Shown piece after piece: positions 1 to 9,871 of a DNA stretch of 39,448 nucleotides (positions are counted from its first letter, which is position 1; every line of letters starts with the position of its first letter). This stretch comes from an uncultured Clostridia bacterium (lineage in GTDB: Bacteria; Bacillota; Clostridia; Christensenellales; UBA1242). The position numbers and the translations under genes are program-made. Below the pieces are notes generated by a model. That model was not told the DNA's origin and ran no database searches. It worked only from the letters and a program-made list of their open reading frames with translations. The stretch covers positions 132,093 to 171,540 of the forward strand of contig CALVYQ010000003.1 in assembly GCA_944372335.1 (NCBI GenBank), given 5' to 3'.

Positions 1-3000
1 TTAACAATATTCAAAGTGAAGGAAGTTGTTACATCTCCTTCATAGATATAATAACTTTCATCTATTGAGAAGTCGATGGTATATTCTCCAACGTCTTTGA
101 TAGAAGTTACTTGCCCGTCATTAATTGTTATGCTAAACATACCTTCTTGTCCAAAAACATAATTCACGACTTGCACATTTTCTGTGTTGTAGTCAGCAAG
201 TAACTCATCATACATCACATAAGATACATCAAGTGAGAAACTGTTGTTATGTTCTTGCCCATCATAGGTTATAGTTTGTTGTCCAACATATTCAATTCCA
301 ATAATTTTGATAGGTTGTAGGTCTATTTCAAAGGTAACCTCTTCATTGACAATTTGATAGTTCTCTAGGTCAGAAAGAATATATCTATATTCCTCTTTCA
401 TCGTCACGGTTATTCTGATTTGATAGATACCATTGTCTTCCACAGTACCGCCATTTTCAGGATAAAAGGCAAGGGTGTTAAAGTTGCTACTTTGTGCTAC
501 CACTTCGCTTACTTCGCCAGCTTCTCCTCGATAGATGATTTCAAAATTATAATCAAAAAGTTCGCTTTCAGTGCCATCTAGCATACAAGTTTCATAGGCA
601 TAGACACTTTCTAGCGTTCCAACGCTCTGCCTATAAGACATGAGTCTTGAACTTGCTCCAATATAACCGATTTCCCAATAAGCCTTTAAATTTATTGGCT
701 CAAAGATGTTATCAGTCACACCGACATACGTACCGTTCAAGCCGGTGAAGATGGTTGAATAATCTTGTTCTGTTCCATCACTTGCAAGATAGGACAGTCT
801 TTCACAAGTAAGGAAGTGTGTGTAAGGGAAAACGATATCTTCACTTGTATCCTGACCAAGTTGAATATAGCTAGAAAACTCGTCATTATTAACTGGTAAG
901 TTGTAATCGATAAAGAATTTTACAAGGTCACTATATGTGGCGTAATAATCAACCTCTGTCACCACGCCTTCTTCATAGGCAATTTCCTCGGAATCGTCAC
1001 TTAAATCGAACTCGTATTCTCCAGAGGTTCTTGTGCCATCACCTTCAAATGAGGTAGCTTCATATTGTCCTATATCTATCAGTCGTATATATTCATCTAA
1101 TATCGTTGGAACTTGAATAACAATGGAGGTCAATGGGTCGGTGCTGATGATGACAGGTGAGCCGGTATTGTTTCCGGTTATCTCAAATAGAAGCACGCCT
1201 TCTTCTGAATAATACCTTCCGTCCTCTAAGCCGATATCGTTTTCAACAGTAATTTCATTTACTCCGTCAAGAGAGTATGTGAAACGTGTCACACTGAAAA
1301 GATTATCATAGTATTGTTCGTCAAGACTAACAACCTCTCTATAATCATCAACTTTTGTGAATAGGACAGGGTTGAGAGTGATTTGAGCGGTGTTTTTAAC
1401 ATTATAGATTATATATGAAAATTCTTCAGAAAGTAGCAAATTGACATCGCTTGTCACATTAGTTGTCACATCTCCAACCACAGAAAGCACCTGATAGCTT
1501 GAAAAATCAAAGTGATTTTCTGGTGTGTAGAAATTGTAGATTGTGTCCTGTTCGCTATTGCCGGTGTTTGATGTATAGATGTTCACGTTGACATAGAAAG
1601 TGGAATTTTCTTCAAGCTGTGTATAATATTGTCGGTCTAAAACATGGAGATAAGTATCTTGATTTTCGCCGATGTACTCGACTTCAATCTCTGTCGCATT
1701 GATGTTATAAAATCTTGAATTTGTCGGATTGTTATTGTCGAGTTTTAAAATCTGCAAAAGCATATATGCATTTGGAAGATTTATATAGTATTTATTCTCT
1801 CCATCAATATTGAGCATTTGCAAATTATAGTTGTCAAGCATAACGCCACTTGAAGCACTTAGATAAGCTCTCACCTCATAAGAGGAGTTCGTTCTCATTT
1901 CATAAGAGGAGATTACTTCAATAGTGTCAATATACAAATCACTTGTCACGCTGACTGCCGAAGGAGAAGTTAAAACAAATTGAGAAGCATTATATATAGT
2001 TGAAGCGTCGGTGCTATACAATATTTGTGTGCTTATTCTGTTATTTACATCATAACTTAATAGGAAAGCAGATTGAAGCACGCTTGCACGTGTTGCTCTT
2101 ACGCCTGTTAAATCTACGGCAACATCATCTCCTGTTACATCTTGAGAAGAAAAGTAGTTTGTGTTGTCATAATAAGTTAGATATTCATCATAAGTCCAAT
2201 TCCTGTAGGTGATAAACATATCGTAACTCTCAGCACTATAAATCCTGTTGTTGATCATGTTATAATACTTCATAAAGAGATATTCATAAGTGTTATTTAC
2301 AGTGGCAGTAGAACTTAAAGCACCGTCTGTCTTCAAGCTGTTCATCATAACGGTGAAACTGCCATAACTTTCAAACTTAGAAATTTCCGCCTCGCTCTCT
2401 ACAAGAGAAACAAGGTATTTTATATTTTCATAATATAGCGAATAATCGTCAGAATATGAGAAGCCAATATCTGCAGGATTTATTATAAATATGAATTCTC
2501 CTCTGATTGAAGCAATCTCACCTGTTGGATAAAACTCACTGATGTCTAAAAGAGTTAAATTGAGATAGACATAATAATTTCCAACATTTGGCCTTGAAAG
2601 AATGATATTATTTCCATCAAAAGTTGCCCCTGTCACCTCATAAGACACCTCTACATTAGGAAAGGCAGATGTGACAGAAAAATCATTAAAAGAGAATGTC
2701 AAATTTATGCCATCAAACACATAGTCACTTATCGGCGAAGATATATCCGCTCCGGTGTATGTAAATTCCTTTGTGTTATCCTCTACTGAATAGTTTACAT
2801 CTCCGGTAAGACGCCATGTTGCATAGATAGTGACTGCAACATTACCTTCAACATCATTAAAGCCATAAATAGCACTATTTAAATATGAATATTCATCTAC
2901 TAAATAGTAATCTGATTTTGTTCCTGATGGAGCCATTGTGTAGAAGCCATCAAATGTGAAGCCAGCCCTTGTTGGCACTATACTAGAAAGCATAGACAAT

Positions 3001-6000
3001 CTTGTGTTATAACTAACATTCTCAATTATCATACTCTCCGCATCACTGCCCTCCACTGTTCCACCATTGAAGATGACTTCAACATCATATTCCTTGGCAG
3101 TCCACTGAGCGTAAAGAGTTATGGAAGTGTCACCGTTTTCACCTGTGCAAAGGCTTTCGGTGATAGTTTCTCCAGCTTCAAAGCTGTCACCGCTTCCATC
3201 AATACTTGTGTTCCAATTTAGGAAAGTATATCCGGTTAAAACAAAGCCGTTTTCTGCTATTACGGTCTCTTCGCCATAACTTGCAAGCGTGCTTGAAGTT
3301 GAGCCTGTAGAAATTCCAAAAATAGTGCTTCCTTCAACTCTTTCATCACCACTTGAATAGTTTATATAATAGGAATTTGAGCTATAGTTACGTTCTATAT
3401 GAATGCGATAGTCTGCCACCCCTTGCTCATCTATATATTCAGGAGCGAAGAAGTTTTCGTCAATTCTATAATAGTTGATATATATTGGAGTTGCTTCAGA
3501 TTCATTGCTATTATACACAAGCCAGCCGTTTGTTTGATAGCCTGATTTTTTGTTGAAGTAATCATTTAAGATGACGCTATCCTGTGTGCTTACAAGATAG
3601 TAGCTTTCATACTCGTCCTCTTTATTTTTTAGATATTCTTTATTAAATTCAATATTTGTAGCGTTATTATAATAGAATTGAAGTTGAACCTCATTAAAGG
3701 TTGTTTCATTGCCAATATTATCATACACTAGCTCATTTCCGTTTCCGCCAGAGGTTATAGAGATAATTAAAGTTCTTTGCTCTACGATTGGCACAATATA
3801 GATTTTTTGACCAGCAAGTGAACCAATATTATTTTTAAAGTAATCTTTAATTAAATCACCATCTACGGTTATCCTGTTTAAATTTGTTTCAATTGTAATT
3901 TGGTCACTATAAGAATCAGCATCAAAGCTTGCAAGATACATACTCTCATCATAATTCCCGCTTGCTAAGAGGTAAGAAGTTTCGTCCATGAGTGCCACTC
4001 CGGTGAAATCGTAACGATTTGAATAGTATTCATTCATTTCAAATTCAAAATCGCCGGTGCCAAGGTCATCACTCTCGCCTGTTCCGCTATTACCATAATA
4101 GTATGTACCTAAGCCCAAGCCTCGTGATTCTGAAATACCTTGAGAAAGATATCTTAAAGAGGTGGTGCCGTTATAGTTTTCGACAATAGTTCTACCGTCT
4201 GTAATGTTGGTCAAGTCATTGCTACCACTTGCCTCATAATCCACTGTGTTACTTATATATATCGCCTGTAAGTCGATTGCGTAACTATCTCCGCTACTTT
4301 CGTAATTTAAATATTCATTATAGTCATCAAGGAAGGCAACCATTGAACGGTATGTCTTCTCTGTTTCATGGCTGATATATTCACTAATGATCGTATCTTC
4401 CTCACCGTCTGTGACAATTTGGAAGCCGGCAAAAGTATAGCCGTTAGCAGAATTATCACGAGTGCTAGATGCTGATACCACATTACTTAACGTACGCATA
4501 CCAAAGCCGTCATGAGCTCCTATATCAATAGTAGTTCCAGAAACACTGCCTGAAAATACCTGACTAAAATTTGTGTCATCATCATAAAGCTCGCTTTCTG
4601 CCGTTTGTTTAAACTTAGTTTCAATGTTGACACTGTAATCAACATCTTTTAAAACAAAGGTCAAGGTGAAGTCATAGTTTGGAAGAGCTTCTAGTTCTCG
4701 TTGCTGTTGCCCTATGCCAGATGGCACCCACGCTTCGTTATAGTACATATTGAAATCAAAAGCCGTCTTTTCGCTTTCATATATCATTCCGGTTGTGCCC
4801 ATAATAGCACCGCTGGAATCTGTTGGAGCAGCCACCGCAAAGTAATCACTAAGTTCACCTGATTCATATTTAAACGGGCCATTTTCATCAAACATACGGC
4901 CGTTTTGCGTTATATTTAAATAAAGATTATCATTTAAGCCTTCTTCTACTAAGCCCTCTTCTGGATCATCATCGCTATATACACCATCAATTGACTGACC
5001 TGTAAGCTCACCAAAATCGACAGCCGTATTATCTTCTGTGGAGCTCTTTCGATAATTCCACTGATAATACTCATTATTGACAATTCTGAGCGTCATAGAT
5101 TGTGAGCTTAAAGGACTTATGGTAATCTGCGAGCCTTGTGTGTATCTTGTCCACTTTTCCACATTTTGAATTAATGAATCATCTTCATTCAATGATAGAT
5201 ATATAACAGGCAGTGGCATTTCTTCCGTTCCCTCTAAAATATTACCACTCTCATCAACAAATTGAATAGTTACCTTTGCTGTAATTCTCGTTTGAGAAAC
5301 AGTGACAAGCTCATCCGCCTCAGAATCACTAGAAAGTCCAAGATATACCGAAACAGAATAGAAGTTTTCTCCGTTATCTTTCGCCTTAGCAAAGTCATAG
5401 TAAATCTTTTGTAGATTGTTATTTGAAATATTTTCGACCGGCATTAAGACTTCAAGCGTAGCGTCTCTATAGTCGGTGCTATCTTTGTTTCCAGAATACT
5501 CCACCATGTAGTTATCGGCACTCTCTGTGGAGAAGACTAAGCCAAACTCTTGATTGGTATAGAAATTGACGTTATAATCCATACTTCCGTCAGAATTTTC
5601 AGTCGCATCTCTTGGCTGTTCTATGCTTGCAATTCTGTCGATAATTTCAAAGTTGAAGCCGTTATAACTACGATAATTGCCTGTCACCCTTGCAAGAGTG
5701 GAAGGTGCTTCTTCAACAAGATAGAGAGTTTGAGTCATTGTGGAAACGCCTTCGTTCAATACTTCCCCAAACTCAAATAGATAATATTTGTATTGCTCGT
5801 TTTGAGGATTTTCTGGGAAACGCATACGAACTAGAAGCCCGTTGTAGTTTTCATCACCATTAAAGTGAACATAGCCTGTAGTATTTTCCATATCAAAAGC
5901 GTGAACAGTAGAGAGCATATAGTTATCAAACATATTCAAACCGAACCTAAATCCAAACAGTTGATTGCTTACAGATAAGAAGAATTCATAATTATATTCT

Positions 6001-9000
6001 TGCAAAGAGATAAAGCCATCTTCGCCCTCTCCTGTAAACACCTCAAAGAAGCCGGAGTTCAAAGTAGTTTCTGGCAAGGTAAGAGCATAATAGACACCCG
6101 CTCCAACATTTAACTTAAACGTGTTTGATGAGCGTGCAATCTCTAAGTTTACACCCGCATTTCCAATTGCTTGCCCAAAGGTATATGTGACAACTTCTTG
6201 AGCATATTCTGTATCGTTCCATTCACCAACTGATGAAGGAGAAGGATATGTATAGAAAGCACTTCCATAGGTGTCAACATATTGATTTTCAAGCATATTT
6301 GAAAGCCCAAAAAAGGCATTTGAATATGATGCCATATCAAATGTGAAGCCGAATTTTAATTTAACACTAATCTCTATGCTTTCAAAATATTCATCAACAG
6401 CATCGGTAGAATAGTTGAAAATTATTTGATCATCAACTATTGGTGTTTGGTCGATGTCATAGATTTCCCTTTCCACCATGCCAACCGTGCCATTTGCAAG
6501 TCTTGAATTAAAGTATATTATAACTTCATCTATCGCTTCTGTCCACTCATATCTATCAGCATATCCACCTGCTTTAAGTGCTGTGTCAGAGAAATTGATT
6601 GTAAAGGTGTAAACCTCATCGTCTGTTCCTTGCCATTTCAAATAATAGTTATCATCTGTATTAAAGAAATAGCCCGTTGTGTCTTGATTGTCCGCAAGAA
6701 TATTCAGTCCGCTATATTCTCCTTTGCTAAAATCAGAATAAACGCCAACTATCTCAAAATTTTCTCTGCTTAACGGCGAAACGGCACTCAATATGTTTTC
6801 TCTAAGCCCTGCCAAACTATTGAAAGAGTTATATGGCATAGAGGTTGAAACCGATTCGTCAGTGCCTATTCCTTCATAGTTTACATTTCCATAATGACCT
6901 TTTTGTGTGTTCCAATATTTCTCATAAGTGTTATAATATACTTTAAACTCAACATCAGACGCTTTTTGCCAAACGGCTGTAATTCCTAAGTTTATTAAAT
7001 TTACATAGGCACTTGCTCCTAGCAAGTTAGATACTAGCGTGCCGTTAACATTATAACCATCTTCATCAATTTTGTAGCCTTCTCTAACAATATAGAAACT
7101 GTTGTCTAAATCGTTGTCGCTATCTGCCTCAATCGTGTCAACAGGAAGTGTAGTCATATATGTTCTGTCATAAAGTTTACTTCCGCCGTTGAGAGTTACG
7201 CTTATGATATCACCATTCACAACAACAAATTTTCCGTCACCAAGGTGAGGAGTTATCTCTCTTGACTCCGTGCTAATAACATCGTCATACACCGCTCCAC
7301 CTTCGGTATTTAGATATGTTTCCACACCTCTTGTGAGATATTGAGCGGTTGTTGAAAGATTTTCCATACCTGCCGTATAAGAGGCTCCCTCCACATTGTT
7401 TGAACCATAAATGAGATAGGAAGCGGAAGCGTTTGCAATTGTATAGACGCTTATACCTGTGAGATAGTCATTTGTAAAGCCTGTGTTATCCCGGCAGTTG
7501 ATGATATATGACTGAACTGCATTTCCTACAAGAGTCGCACGGTTTAATGTATAGTTTGCACTTCCGACAAATCTAAAGTCTTCTATGATAACATTACGAA
7601 CAACGGCATTTTCAATCGTGCCGAAAAGGCCGACGCTTTGGTTATAATCCACTTGAAGCGAACAGTTGATGCCAGAAATTGTATGTCCATTGCCATCAAA
7701 AACAGCATACCTAAAGGAATAATTGTTGATACCAATAGGCTCCCATGCCTTTGAACTTAAATCAATATCATTTTGAAGAGAAAAATATGTAACACTTGTC
7801 TCGCTATAAACACCAGAATTGTATCTATCAGCAATTAAAGACAAATCTTCTGCTGTATAGATGAGATATGGAGAACTAAGCGTGCCTTCGCCTTGCCAAG
7901 TGCCACTTACAGTGTTATCCCAATCATCATTTGCGTCCTCGTTGTTGAAATATAAATATGGAAGTCCATTGTTGACAGTTTCGCTGAGCATCCAGCATCC
8001 GCTTGAGCCGTTATAGAATTCAAGACCCATACCATAGATACCTTCAGCCTTACTTGCCTTTGTTGACAAAAATTCGTAAGAAGTTGCCTTGCCGTCAAGA
8101 TGAGGCACACTTATCATATTTCTAAGGTCATTATATGCCGATGAATTATAGAAAATTTGATATGGAGCGTCATAGTCATAATAAACATCATTTTGGCTTA
8201 CGCCGGTTGCCGTGTAGTTGGATATATCAGTGCCTATAATCTCTCTAAAATGTAAGTTACTGCCAATATTTGTGATATTTGTTGAGTTATCCAAGGAAAC
8301 AAGGTCACCCACATTAAATGCATAGCTTATAAGGCTGTCATTAGTAAACACATTTACAGGCCTATCTGCATAGCCGACAAGTCCGGAAACATATACTGCT
8401 CTATTAGATGCACTTGAATAGCCACTTATTCTAAAATCACCAGCGTTATATACATATTGGAATTTAAAATAGTTGACATAAGAAGAGCCTGATCTAACAC
8501 TGTCAGCACTACCAAGCAAGCCTCCTGCCCTAACATTGACATTGTTGGTGCTTGCCATAAGAGAAATATCTCCATTGTTGAAGGAATTTGTGATATTTAG
8601 ATATTTCCTTGTTGTCACACTCTCCTTACCTACAAGTCCACCAACGCTTATATTTTGAGTGGAAGAATTTTGATTGTTTGAAATTGTCCCTTTGTTAAAC
8701 GATGTGACAATATCTACATTGCCGTCAGTCGCACCGATAAGGCCTCCAACACAAGAAACGCCAGAGACTGTGGCATAGTTTGAGGAATTCTTAATGGTCG
8801 CAGGGCTTGATGTGTCATCGTCATTTACTCCTGCGTCATAGGCATAACCAACGAGTCCACCGACATAAGACACAGAATTGTACGCTCTTGAAGAGATGTT
8901 CCCCTTAACACTCACTCCACTTATCGTTCCCCCATGAACCTCGCCAGCAACAGCTCCGACATAATGCGAAGAGGATAATGTGCCTGTGTAGGAGATATTT

Positions 9001-9488
9001 ACTGAAACAAGGTTGATGTTTCTAACCGTTCCTTCCACTCTTGCGAAAAGTCCAAAAGTAGAATAAGTGCTGTTGTTTGTGAGGTTGTAGATTGTGTTGT
9101 TGTTTCCATCGAAAGTCCCCATAAAATATGTATTTGTTCCACCCATTGGCGTCCAAACTCTATTATCAAGGTCGATATCGCTTTCAAGATATATCGTTTT
9201 ATTTGCATAGGTATTTCCGCTGGTCACCTGTCCAGCAAAATAGGAAAAGCCCTTGGCTGTGTAAATTCTTATTGTTGTTGCTGATGACAGAGACGTTTCA
9301 TTGCCAGAGCTATTATATCCTAAAATATCAACATCATCTGTATTGACACTTGTAGCATAAGTGCCGTCCCAAACGCTGGCATCTACACTGACCGCTTGCG
9401 TGCTTAAACTTCCAAAAGATATAGCAAACGCTCCGGCAGAACCTCCTAAAATTAATAGTAGCGATAATAAAAAACTCTTTACTTTCAT
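1..9488 (-). CDS. Giant secreted surface protein with GLUG-type beta-helix, Flg_new-like and MBG-like regions (3' end beyond window)
   Basis: The frame from the ATG at 9486-9488 to the left edge has no stop, giving at least 3162 residues; the C-terminus and any cell-wall anchor lie outside. The N-terminus is a signal peptide (MKVKSFLLSLLLILGG, then AGAFA; cleavage probably near residue 22). Residues about 60-730 hold two copies of an entry module (PYLI..AEDL, then NDIDL, then FDGNGHTI) and GLUG-like rungs such as YVGGLVGYA, VGGLVGKE and VSGLVGYA, which suggest a right-handed beta-helix. A long unrecognised middle follows. Around residues 2066-2230 are InlB/Flg_new-like repeats (GYTFLNWNT...TLYAQW; GFTFDGFYT...TIYATW), with similar ends elsewhere (ITAVWQ near 6980, NLKAYW near 690). 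MBG-like segments appear near 2800-2560 (FTYTGADI) and 300-1 (ITYDGQEH). Probably an adhesin or surface-layer component; its ligand is unknown. An AGAGGT site precedes the start. Confidence 0.85.
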   Translation of the reverse strand, partial: MKVKSFLLSLLLILGGSAGAFAISFGSLSTQAVSVDASVWDGTYATSVNTDDVDILGYNSSGNETSLSSATTIRIYTAKGFSYFAGQVTSGNTYANKTIYLESDIDLDNRVWTPMGGTNTYFMGTFDGNNNTIYNLTNNSTYSTFGLFARVEGTVRNINLVSVNISYTGTLSSSHYVGAVAGEVHGGTISGVSVKGNISSRAYNSVSYVGGLVGYAYDAGVNDDDTSSPATIKNSSNYATVSGVSCVGGLIGATDGNVDIVTSFNKGTISNNQNSSTQNISVGGLVGKESVTTRKYLNITNSFNNGDISLMASTNNVNVRAGGLLGSADSVRSGSSYVNYFKFQYVYNAGDFRISGYSSASNRAVYVSGLVGYADRPVNVFTNDSLISYAFNVGDLVSLDNSTNITNIGSNLHFREIIGTDISNYTATGVSQNDVYYDYDAPYQIFYNSSAYNDLRNMISVPHLDGKATSYEFLSTKASKAEGIYGMGLEFYNGSSGCWMLSETVNNGLPYLYFNNEDANDDWDNTVSGTWQGEGTLSSPYLIYTAEDLSLIADRYNSGVYSETSVTYFSLQNDIDLSSKAWEPIGINNYSFRYAVFDGNGHTISGINCSLQVDYNQSVGLFGTIENAVVRNVIIEDFRFVGSANYTLNRATLVGNAVQSYIINCRDNTGFTNDYLTGISVYTIANASASYLIYGSNNVEGASYTAGMENLSTTAQYLTRGVETYLNTEGGAVYDDVISTESREITPHLGDGKFVVVNGDIISVTLNGGSKLYDRTYMTTLPVDTIEADSDNDLDNSFYIVREGYKIDEDGYNVNGTLVSNLLGASAYVNLINLGITAVWQKASDVEFKVYYNTYEKYWNTQKGHYGNVNYEGIGTDESVSTSMPYNSFNSLAGLRENILSAVSPLSRENFEIVGVYSDFSKGEYSGLNILADNQDTTGYFFNTDDNYYLKWQGTDDEVYTFTINFSDTALKAGGYADRYEWTEAIDEVIIYFNSRLANGTVGMVEREIYDIDQTPIVDDQIIFNYSTDAVDEYFESIEISVKLKFGFTFDMASYSNAFFGLSNMLENQYVDTYGSAFYTYPSPSSVGEWNDTEYAQEVVTYTFGQAIGNAGVNLEIARSSNTFKLNVGAGVYYALTLPETTLNSGFFEVFTGEGEDGFISLQEYNYEFFLSVSNQLFGFRFGLNMFDNYMLSTVHAFDMENTTGYVHFNGDENYNGLLVRMRFPENPQNEQYKYYLFEFGEVLNEGVSTMTQTLYLVEEAPSTLARVTGNYRSYNGFNFEIIDRIASIEQPRDATENSDGSMDYNVNFYTNQEFGLVFSTESADNYMVEYSGNKDSTDYRDATLEVLMPVENISNNNLQKIYYDFAKAKDNGENFYSVSVYLGLSSDSEADELVTVSQTRITAKVTIQFVDESGNILEGTEEMPLPVIYLSLNEDDSLIQNVEKWTRYTQGSQITISPLSSQSMTLRIVNNEYYQWNYRKSSTEDNTAVDFGELTGQSIDGVYSDDDPEEGLVEEGLNDNLYLNITQNGRMFDENGPFKYESGELSDYFAVAAPTDSSGAIMGTTGMIYESEKTAFDFNMYYNEAWVPSGIGQQQRELEALPNYDFTLTFVLKDVDYSVNIETKFKQTAESELYDDDTNFSQVFSGSVSGTTIDIGAHDGFGMRTLSNVVSASSTRDNSANGYTFAGFQIVTDGEEDTIISEYISHETEKTYRSMVAFLDDYNEYLNYESSGDSYAIDLQAIYISNTVDYEASGSNDLTNITDGRTIVENYNGTTSLRYLSQGISESRGLGLGTYYYGNSGTGESDDLGTGDFEFEMNEYYSNRYDFTGVALMDETSYLLASGNYDESMYLASFDADSYSDQITIETNLNRITVDGDLIKDYFKNNIGSLAGQKIYIVPIVEQRTLIISITSGGNGNELVYDNIGNETTFNEVQLQFYYNNATNIEFNKEYLKNKEDEYESYYLVSTQDSVILNDYFNKKSGYQTNGWLVYNSNESEATPIYINYYRIDENFFAPEYIDEQGVADYRIHIERNYSSNSYYINYSSGDERVEGSTIFGISTGSTSSTLASYGEETVIAENGFVLTGYTFLNWNTSIDGSGDSFEAGETITESLCTGENGDTSITLYAQWTAKEYDVEVIFNGGTVEGSDAESMIIENVSYNTRLSMLSSIVPTRAGFTFDGFYTMAPSGTKSDYYLVDEYSYLNSAIYGFNDVEGNVAVTIYATWRLTGDVNYSVEDNTKEFTYTGADISSPISDYVFDGINLTFSFNDFSVTSAFPNVEVSYEVTGATFDGNNIILSRPNVGNYYVYLNLTLLDISEFYPTGEIASIRGEFIFIINPADIGFSYSDDYSLYYENIKYLVSLVESEAEISKFESYGSFTVMMNSLKTDGALSSTATVNNTYEYLFMKYYNMINNRIYSAESYDMFITYRNWTYDEYLTYYDNTNYFSSQDVTGDDVAVDLTGVRATRASVLQSAFLLSYDVNNRISTQILYSTDASTIYNASQFVLTSPSAVSVTSDLYIDTIEVISSYEMRTNSSYEVRAYLSASSGVMLDNYNLQMLNIDGENKYYINLPNAYMLLQILKLDNNNPTNSRFYNINATEIEVEYIGENQDTYLHVLDRQYYTQLEENSTFYVNVNIYTSNTGNSEQDTIYNFYTPENHFDFSSYQVLSVVGDVTTNVTSDVNLLLSEEFSYIIYNVKNTAQITLNPVLFTKVDDYREVVSLDEQYYDNLFSVTRFTYSLDGVNEITVENDIGLEDGRYYSEEGVLLFEITGNNTGSPVIISTDPLTSIVIQVPTILDEYIRLIDIGQYEATSFEGDGTRTSGEYEFDLSDDSEEIAYEEGVVTEVDYYATYSDLVKFFIDYNLPVNNDEFSSYIQLGQDTSEDIVFPYTHFLTCERLSYLASDGTEQDYSTIFTGLNGTYVGVTDNIFEPINLKAYWEIGYIGASSRLMSYRQSVGTLESVYAYETCMLDGTESELFDYNFEIIYRGEAGEVSEVVAQSSNFNTLAFYPENGGTVEDNGIYQIRITVTMKEEYRYILSDLENYQIVNEEVTFEIDLQPIKIIGIEYVGQQTITYDGQEHNNSFSLDVSYVMYDELLADYNTENVQVVNYVFGQEGMFSITINDGQVTSIKDVGEYTIDFSIDESYYIYEGDVTTSFTLNIV

Positions 9489-9519
9489 ATCAACCTCTTC
9501 TATTTTTATTTACACTTTT

Positions 9520-9549
9520 ATTATACATAAAAACAACATAAAAAGGCAA
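9520..9549 (-). promoter_or_regulatory. Probable sigma-A promoter of the giant surface protein gene
   Basis: On the minus strand TTGCCT (9544-9549) and a perfect TATAAT (9520-9525) are 18 bp apart, about 30 bp upstream of the start codon. The -35 box is poor beyond TTG and overlaps the outer arm of a large inverted repeat, so a regulator could modulate this promoter. Confidence 0.6.
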
Positions 9550-9610
9550 ATAAATTAATAAATAATTGCTACAATATATATTTTATATATAATAGCAACT
9601 TTTATTTGCC
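9545..9610. repeat. Nested inverted repeat upstream of the giant surface protein promoter
   Basis: The outer arms are GGCAAATAAA (9545-9554) and its exact reverse complement (9601-9610). The inner arms are TTGCTA (9566-9571) and TAGCAA (9593-9598) around an alternating AT core. The outer gaps are unequal (11 and 2 nt), so a cruciform would carry a bulge. There is no plus-strand gene for it to terminate, and it lies upstream of the minus-strand transcript, touching the -35 box. A protein-binding operator is the more likely role. Confidence 0.55.
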
Positions 9611-9839
9611 AAATTTAAAAAATAAAATTTTTTGTTTAAAAATTAAAAAACATTTTATTTTTATTTAAAAATTAAAAAACATTTTATTTTTATTAAAAAA
9701 TTAAAAAATAATATTATTTTTTAATTTTTTTATTAATTTTTAGGTGTTTTTTTTGATTTTTTTATTTTTAAAGATTTTTCTATAGTAAATTTTCTAACAA
9801 AAAAATATTTCTTTTTTATTAAATAAATTATATTTAAAA
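9611..9839. other. AT-rich intergenic spacer with a short tandem repeat
   Basis: This is the rest of the 383-bp gap between the giant surface protein gene and gltX. It is almost entirely A and T. A 29-bp unit containing AAAAATTAAAAAACATTTTA occurs twice in tandem (9636-9664 and 9665-9693), and a decayed third copy follows to about 9720. I see no open frame, RNA gene or further promoter that I could defend. Confidence 0.6.
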
Positions 9840-9866
9840 TAAAAAAAGATGCAAAATTTGCATCTA
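9840..9866 (-). terminator. Rho-independent terminator of the dnaB-gltX operon
   Basis: The palindrome AGATGCAAAATTTGCATCT (9847-9865) is followed on the minus strand by a run of T (A run 9841-9847 on plus). It begins about 6 nt after the gltX stop codon. Confidence 0.85.
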
Positions 9867-9871
9867 AAAAA

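Noticed and set aside
1-3. A TAA on the minus strand at the very left edge, which could end the giant gene
   Set aside because: It is out of frame. The gene's frame reads GTT at 3-5 and continues into an incomplete AAN codon at the edge, so the gene is open.
6149-9208. Several short minus- and plus-strand open frames inside the giant surface protein gene
   Set aside because: They lie in other frames of a continuous long gene, lack ribosome-binding sites and have unlikely compositions; they are shadows.
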